This document shows positions 14,742-18,557 of a stretch of 18,557 bases of DNA, piece by piece. How positions within the stretch are numbered: the stretch's first letter is position 1; the number at the start of each line of letters is the position of its first letter. The DNA is taken from the NCBI GenBank assembly GCA_016929365.1, contig JAFGIZ010000239.1, forward strand, positions 1-18,557, in the 5' to 3' direction. Position numbers and translations under genes: made by a program. This DNA comes from Lentisphaerota bacterium (GTDB taxonomy: Bacteria; Verrucomicrobiota; Kiritimatiellia; UBA8416; JAFGIZ01). A model generated the notes under the pieces. It was not told the DNA's origin. It searched no databases and worked only from the letters and a program-made list of their open reading frames with translations.

Positions 14742-16987
14742 CGGTTCCTCCGGTAGAGCGTGACGGCGGCGGGGACCGTGCTGAGCACGAGCAGTGCGGC
14801 GAGCGCGGCAAGCGGCCACCAGACCGGGCGGTTCCAGGCGCGTTGTTGGCGCACGCGCAAATCCGGGTCGACGCGCCGGTACTTGATCGTGTTGTAGGAC
14901 ATGTTGTGCGGCTTGACGTTGTGCAGCCACGGGTGGGCGAGAATGTATGACACCGGATGGTATTGCCAGACGGCGGGGGCGTCGCGGCGGAGGATGTCGA
15001 GCATCGCGTCGATCAGGGCCTGGCGCTCGGGCGTGTTGCGCATGCTTTCCATGCGTTCGAACAGGGCGTCGTATTCCGGGTTGACGTAATTCACCATGTT
15101 GGGGCCGCCGTGGGCCACTTTGCCGTTGGGGCCGTAGAACAGGAAGAGGAAGTTTTCGGGATCGGGATAGTCGGCCAGCCAGCCGCCGCTGGAGATCTGC
15201 CAGTTGCCCTGGTCGCGTTTCTGGCGGTAGCGGCTGAGGTCGGTGGCGCGTTCGCGCAGGCGGATGCCCAGCGTATCGAGGCGGCCCCGCACCCACTCGA
15301 AGTATGAGCGGAAGAACGTATCGCCGCCCTGCGCGTGATCGTAGTAGAGGGTGAGCGGCTCTCCGCCGGGCGTGCGGCCTTCGGGGTAGCCGGCTTCGGC
15401 CATGAGCCGGCGGGCCTCGGAGAGGGGCCGGCGCGCGTGCCGTTCGCGCACGGGATCCCAGGTGTCGACGTAGGGGTTGGTGCCTTCCGGACCCGGGCGG
15501 TGGCCGAAAATGCCCGGCGGGAGGGGGCCCTGGGCAAGGACCCCGCGCCCGTTCAGAAAGATATCCAGGAACTCGTTGTAATCGAGCGCGATGGAGACGG
15601 CGCGGCGGAGTTTGCGCTGTTCGGGCGCATACCCGCCCACGACGTCGTCCAGCATGTTGAAGGCCGTGTACCAGAGCGTCGTATCGATATCCGTAATCAG
15701 GCGGATGCCTTTGGATTCCATCGAGGGGGAGAGGGTCGGTTCGCCGGTCATCTGGATCTGGATCGCCTGGTCGAACACGTCCACGGAGACGCCCGAGGCG
15801 TCGAGGTAGCCTTGCAGGAACTTGTTCCAGGCGGGGACGGCTTCCTTTTCCAGGTGCATGACCTGGCGGTGAATGAAGGGGACGCGACGGCCGGCGTCGT
15901 CGAGCAGGCCCGCGGCCCGGTCCTCCGGCATGCCGTCGGCGGGATAGGCGTCGGGATGATAGTTCGGGTTGCGTTCGAGCACGATCGTTTCGTTGGGGCG
16001 GAAGATCTTCAGAAAATACGGGCCGGTGCCCACGGGCCAGCGGTTGAGGCTGAACTGCTTCTCGATCATGGCGGGTTGGGTATAGAACGCGACGGCTTCC
16101 GGCGGGACGGGCGCGAAAAAGTGCATGCAGAGCCAGTAGCGGATCTGGGGGTATTTGCGTTTGAGCGCGAGCGTAAAGGTCAGCGCGTCGTGCACCGTGA
16201 CACCGGGGAAATCGGGCGCGAAGTAATCCAGGCGGATGGGGTTTTCGCGTTCGTCGCGCTGGCGGTTGTAGGCCGGTCCGGCGGCGGCCCGGCGCCGGGC
16301 GCGTTCGGCTTCGAGCATGCCGGCATAGGCGTCGCTCAGTTCGCGCAGGCCGTCGATATAGGCGGACAGCGTGCTGAACACGGGCGAGGCCAGGCGCGGA
16401 TCGGCGAGGCGCCGGATCTGGAGGGCGTAATCCTCGGCGCGCAGGGCGCGGGTGGCCCGGTGCGGAAAATCGTTGGGGGACTCGTAGGCTTCGACGGCGT
16501 CAAGCGGGACGCCGGCATAAAGCGGCTGCCCGTCGGGGCCGGCGGCAAAGCAGGGGTGGTCCTGGTAGCGGATGCCGGGCTTGATCCGGATGGTGTATTC
16601 GGCCCGGGCGACGGCGTCGGACGGCGGATCGGGATCGGCGATGCGACGGCCGTTCCCGTCATAGTAGACCGGCTGCGGCACGGCCTCGGCGGTCAGGGGG
16701 ATCACCTCGTAGGGCCGCTTGAGATAGTGATAGGTGAAGGGCGGTTCGTAGATCTGGTCGATGATCTGTCCCTCGTGCACGTAGTAGGCGCTGGTGGGAT
16801 CCAGCTTCGTGGGCGGTGTGCTGAACGCCGCGAAGAGGGCGGGTTCGGCGGTTTCGCCGGGGCGGTAGGGATTATTCGTGCAGGCGGCGAGGCCGGCGCA
16901 GAGCACGAGCGCCGCGGCGCAACGCCGGCGGAGCCCCGGCCGCGGCCGCGCCGTCATCGGGATGCGTGTCGTTTTCCTGTTCACCAT
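14726..16987 (-). CDS. Peptide-type ABC substrate-binding lipoprotein (SBP_bac_5) with C-terminal membrane helix
   Basis: 753 residues, longer than the usual 500-600 of family 5 binding proteins. The signal has an Arg-rich start, hydrophobic ALVLCAGL and lipobox LAAC at Cys36, so the mature N-terminus should be lipid-anchored. The SBP_bac_5 core starts at LFAAFSTPPTKLDPTSAYYV (51-70); GQIIDQIYEPPFTYHYLKRP and NRWPVGTGPYFLKIFRPNETIVLERNPNYHP are family hallmarks. An extra insertion of about 100 residues (roughly 190-260) includes an Arg/Ala-rich helix. Near the C-terminus WPLAALAALLVLSTVPAAVTLY (about 724-745) looks like a membrane helix followed by RRNR, giving an apparent second anchor. It captures peptide-like ligands in the periplasm and passes them to the two downstream permeases. 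A second ATG at 16957 is possible. No strong ribosome binding site precedes 16987. Confidence 0.92.
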   Translation of the reverse strand: MVNRKTTRIPMTARPRPGLRRRCAAALVLCAGLAACTNNPYRPGETAEPALFAAFSTPPTKLDPTSAYYVHEGQIIDQIYEPPFTYHYLKRPYEVIPLTAEAVPQPVYYDGNGRRIADPDPPSDAVARAEYTIRIKPGIRYQDHPCFAAGPDGQPLYAGVPLDAVEAYESPNDFPHRATRALRAEDYALQIRRLADPRLASPVFSTLSAYIDGLRELSDAYAGMLEAERARRRAAAGPAYNRQRDERENPIRLDYFAPDFPGVTVHDALTFTLALKRKYPQIRYWLCMHFFAPVPPEAVAFYTQPAMIEKQFSLNRWPVGTGPYFLKIFRPNETIVLERNPNYHPDAYPADGMPEDRAAGLLDDAGRRVPFIHRQVMHLEKEAVPAWNKFLQGYLDASGVSVDVFDQAIQIQMTGEPTLSPSMESKGIRLITDIDTTLWYTAFNMLDDVVGGYAPEQRKLRRAVSIALDYNEFLDIFLNGRGVLAQGPLPPGIFGHRPGPEGTNPYVDTWDPVRERHARRPLSEARRLMAEAGYPEGRTPGGEPLTLYYDHAQGGDTFFRSYFEWVRGRLDTLGIRLRERATDLSRYRQKRDQGNWQISSGGWLADYPDPENFLFLFYGPNGKVAHGGPNMVNYVNPEYDALFERMESMRNTPERQALIDAMLDILRRDAPAVWQYHPVSYILAHPWLHNVKPHNMSYNTIKYRRVDPDLRVRQQRAWNRPVWWPLAALAALLVLSTVPAAVTLYRRNRCSPT

Positions 16988-17074
16988 GCCTGAGCCTGAC
17001 GGCCATGCCGGTTGCCGCCGTATGGACGTGCGAGTATTTCAGGTATTCCGGTGAGCGTCGAACACGTTTTTTGC

Positions 17075-17094
17075 GGGCGGCCTGAAAGCCGCCC
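17075..17094. repeat. GC-rich hairpin, possible dispersed intergenic repeat
   Basis: Perfect 7-bp stem GGGCGGC (17075-17081) and GCCGCCC (17088-17094) around the loop CTGAAA. No T run follows it on either strand in the correct direction (the TTTTTT precedes it on the plus strand), so it is not an intrinsic terminator for either gene. Hairpins reading GGGGCGGCTTTCAGGCCGCC are of the kind seen as dispersed intergenic repeats in some GC-rich genomes; copy number cannot be judged from one window. Confidence 0.5.
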
Positions 17095-17288
17095 CTCCAA
17101 GTGACGGTCCCGTGGTTCAGGCTGCAGGAGGGCCGGGTTCCGCCCCCGACCGAGCCTTGAGACCGACCCGAGAAAAGCGCGCCAAGGCAACACAAGAATG
17201 TAACAACGGCTAAACGCGGCGACATAATTGTTGCTCTGGATGGGTTGCGATGGGCTGGCCTGGGGTATCCGGGATCTTCTTTAAATAA

Positions 17289-17318
17289 TTGATAAGCAGT
17301 CTTTTATAACCGTATAAA
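17289..17318 (+). promoter_or_regulatory. Candidate sigma70-type promoter upstream of amt
   Basis: TTGATA (17289-17294) and TATAAA (17313-17318) with 18-base spacing, in a strikingly AT-rich island (TTTAAATAATTGATAAG…) for this GC-rich DNA. Transcription would start near 17325, just upstream of the sigma54 element. It could give basal amt expression, or the AT-rich DNA could be a bendable or protein-binding segment for sigma54 activation. Confidence 0.4.
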
Positions 17319-17335
17319 GGGGCGGCTTACAGGTT

Positions 17336-17350
17336 TGGCACGGTGATTGC
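17336..17350 (+). promoter_or_regulatory. Sigma54 (RpoN) promoter of the ammonium transporter
   Basis: TGGCACGGTGATTGC matches the sigma54 consensus TGGCAC-N5-TTGC at every fixed position: GG at 17337-17338 (-24 element) and GC at 17349-17350 (-12 element), exactly 10 bases apart. Predicted start about 17362, leaving a leader of roughly 77 bases before the amt ATG. Sigma54 promoters need an NtrC-type activator bound upstream; no clear GCACC-N5-GGTGC site was recognised. Nitrogen-limitation control of amt is well known in other bacteria. Confidence 0.8.
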
Positions 17351-17427
17351 GAAGCACCTTTGCGTTGCGGTATACGGCCCCAAGGCGGGGCGGATGCCGG
17401 GGCGATGGAAAGCTCAGGGACAAGGAA

Positions 17428-17432
17428 AGGAG
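17428..17432 (+). promoter_or_regulatory. Strong ribosome binding site of amt
   Basis: AGGAG within a purine-rich run (AAGGAAAGGAGAGAGG), 6 bases before the ATG at 17439. It is the best Shine-Dalgarno in the window and fixes the amt start. Confidence 0.85.
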
Positions 17433-17438
17433 AGAGGC

Positions 17439-18557
17439 ATGAGTAAGAGGTATCGCAAGGCGGGTTGGGCGGCGGCCGCGGGGTTTTTCCTGTTGGCCGC
17501 GGCGGTATGGGCGCCGGCGGCGTCGGCGGCCGAGGCCGCGGACGCGGTGGCGGCGGTGCGTGAGGAGCTGCAGGTGAACATCAACATCGTGTGGACGTGC
17601 GTGGCGGCGTTCCTGGTGTTTTTCATGCAGGCCGGTTTCGCCATGGTGGAGAGCGGGTTCACGCGGGCCAAGAACGCGGTCAACATCCTGATGAAGAACC
17701 TGTGCGACTTCTCGATCGGGTCGCTGGCGTTCTTCCTCGTGGGGTTCGGGCTCATGTTCGGCGTCGCGAAAGGCGGCGTGATCGGCACGAACCTGTTCGG
17801 GATAGGCGAGGTGGTCAAGGAAGGCGGCGCGGCCTGGGGCTACACGTTCCTGATATTTCAAACGGTGTTCGCGGCCACGGCGGCGACGATCGTGTCCGGC
17901 GCGATGGCGGAGCGGACGAAGTTTACGGGCTACCTGGCTTACAGCGCGGTCATTTGCCTGCTGATCTATCCGGTTTTCGGAAAGTGGGCCTGGGGCTCGC
18001 TGTACCTGGCGGAGGGGGCCGGCTGGCTGGAGAACCTGAAGACGGGAGCGTTCTGCGATTTCGCGGGTTCCACGGTGGTGCACTCCGTCGGGGGCTGGCT
18101 GGCCCTGGCGGGAGCGATTATCCTGGGTCCGCGCGCGGACAAGTACATGCCGGACGGAACGCCGCGTGCGTTGCCGGGCCATAACCTGCCGCTGGCGGCG
18201 CTGGGCGTGTTCATCCTGTGGTTCGGCTGGTTCGGGTTCAACCCCGGCAGCACCACGGTGGGAGACGGCGAGATCGGGCGCGTGGCGGTGACCACGAACC
18301 TGGCCGCGGCCGCCGGCGCCATGGCGGCGATGCTGACGGTCTGGGCGATCAGCCGCAAGCCGGATGCGTCGATGACGTTGAACGGCGCGCTGGCCGGACT
18401 TGTCTCGATTACGGCGCCGTGCTACACGGTGACCCCGCTGGGGGCGGTGGCGATCGGGGCCGTCGGCGGTGTGCTCGTGGTCTTGAGCGTGTACTTCATC
18501 GACCGCGTGCTGAAGGTGGACGATCCCGTCGGCGCGGTGAGCGTGCACGGCGTGTGC
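17439..18557 (+). CDS. amt: Ammonium transporter Amt, N-terminal 373 residues (runs off the right edge)
   Basis: Open from ATG at 17439 to the window edge with no stop. A cleavable signal peptide (about 1-30, ending ASA-AE) precedes the first helix, as in many bacterial Amt proteins. Family features: FFMQAGFAMVESGFTR (61-76), the FQTVFAATAATIVSGAMAER block (140-159) with phenylalanines 140 and 144 in the external gate, DFAGSTVVH (207-215) carrying the first pore histidine (His215), GWFGFNPGS (263-271), and VSVHGVC at the edge carrying the second pore histidine (His370). These correspond to the twin histidines of E. coli AmtB (168 and 318). It forms a trimeric inner-membrane channel for ammonium. 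A PII gene (glnK/glnB) often follows amt, but that lies beyond the edge. The sigma54 promoter upstream supports nitrogen control. Confidence 0.95.
   Translation, partial: MSKRYRKAGWAAAAGFFLLAAAVWAPAASAAEAADAVAAVREELQVNINIVWTCVAAFLVFFMQAGFAMVESGFTRAKNAVNILMKNLCDFSIGSLAFFLVGFGLMFGVAKGGVIGTNLFGIGEVVKEGGAAWGYTFLIFQTVFAATAATIVSGAMAERTKFTGYLAYSAVICLLIYPVFGKWAWGSLYLAEGAGWLENLKTGAFCDFAGSTVVHSVGGWLALAGAIILGPRADKYMPDGTPRALPGHNLPLAALGVFILWFGWFGFNPGSTTVGDGEIGRVAVTTNLAAAAGAMAAMLTVWAISRKPDASMTLNGALAGLVSITAPCYTVTPLGAVAIGAVGGVLVVLSVYFIDRVLKVDDPVGAVSVHGVC

Larger units (their letters stand above)
16988..17438. other. 451-base intergenic region between divergent transporter operon and amt
   Basis: No convincing gene. 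Short open frames on the minus strand (to about 17225) extend the transporter gene's reading frames without conserved features and contain repeat-like hairpin sequence. The left part (16988-17160) is GC-rich with a hairpin and a stretch near 17125-17170 with repeated CGGTCGG/CGGGTCGG motifs. The middle (17190-17320) is relatively AT-rich, and the right part carries two stacked promoters and the amt leader. No clear promoter for the leftward transporter operon was found, though it must begin here or upstream. Confidence 0.7.

Noticed and set aside
17075..17094. Hairpin as an intrinsic terminator
   Set aside because: The run of six T lies before the stem on the plus strand; neither direction gives a stem followed by T.
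16872..17225. Minus-strand frame of 117 residues upstream of the binding lipoprotein, apparently with a hydrophobic N-terminus
   Set aside because: It overlaps the lipoprotein start out of frame, crosses the hairpin and repeat-like segment, and shows no family features or good ribosome binding site.
17304..18548. Minus-strand 414-residue frame opposite amt
   Set aside because: It is antisense to a clear ammonium transporter with both pore histidines; it is Arg/His/Gln-rich low-complexity translation.

Overview
The window is GC-rich, densely packed bacterial chromosome with short gaps, stop/start overlaps and long spurious antisense reading frames of the kind high GC produces. No rRNA, tRNA, transposase, integrase, CRISPR or phage gene was seen. 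The gene content (GT4 glycosyltransferase cluster, grpE-dnaJ-rsmE, a DUF2723 membrane protein with helical repeats, a large peptide-type transporter lipoprotein) and the short intergenic 'KPETRN'-type tandem repeat suggest an uncultured Gram-negative of the Planctomycetes-Verrucomicrobia-Lentisphaerae-Kiritimatiellota kind. That is inference from general knowledge; no marker gene here proves it.

Layout. (1) 1-4262, minus strand: a surface-polysaccharide operon read leftward. Two GT4 glycosyltransferases and a SAM methyltransferase are joined by 4-base stop/start overlaps. After a 66-base gap carrying a 14-bp tandem repeat comes a third GT4 enzyme, cut by the left edge. (2) 4341-7034, plus strand: grpE, dnaJ and rsmE, divergent from the polysaccharide operon across a 78-base gap with a plausible promoter very close to the grpE start. 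(3) 7018-16987, minus strand: a peptide-type ABC importer read leftward (substrate-binding lipoprotein, two permeases, one protein with both ATPases fused), followed after a short gap by a large DUF2723 polytopic membrane protein with a C-terminal helical-repeat domain. Its tail overlaps the tail of rsmE. (4) 16988-17438: the one long intergenic region, with a GC hairpin, an AT-rich sigma70-like promoter and a textbook sigma54 promoter. (5) 17439 to the right edge, plus strand: an Amt ammonium transporter, incomplete.

Functionally, region 1 probably builds and modifies an exported glycan, and the DUF2723 protein may add sugars to exported proteins or glycans. GrpE and DnaJ are DnaK cochaperones and RsmE modifies 16S rRNA. 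The ABC importer and Amt bring in organic nitrogen and ammonium; the sigma54 promoter ties Amt to nitrogen control. I did not find a clearly new biological system. The items most worth checking are the sigma54-controlled amt, the apparently double-anchored transporter lipoprotein, the methyltransferase with an unusual motif I and an extra C-terminal domain, and the small repeats.
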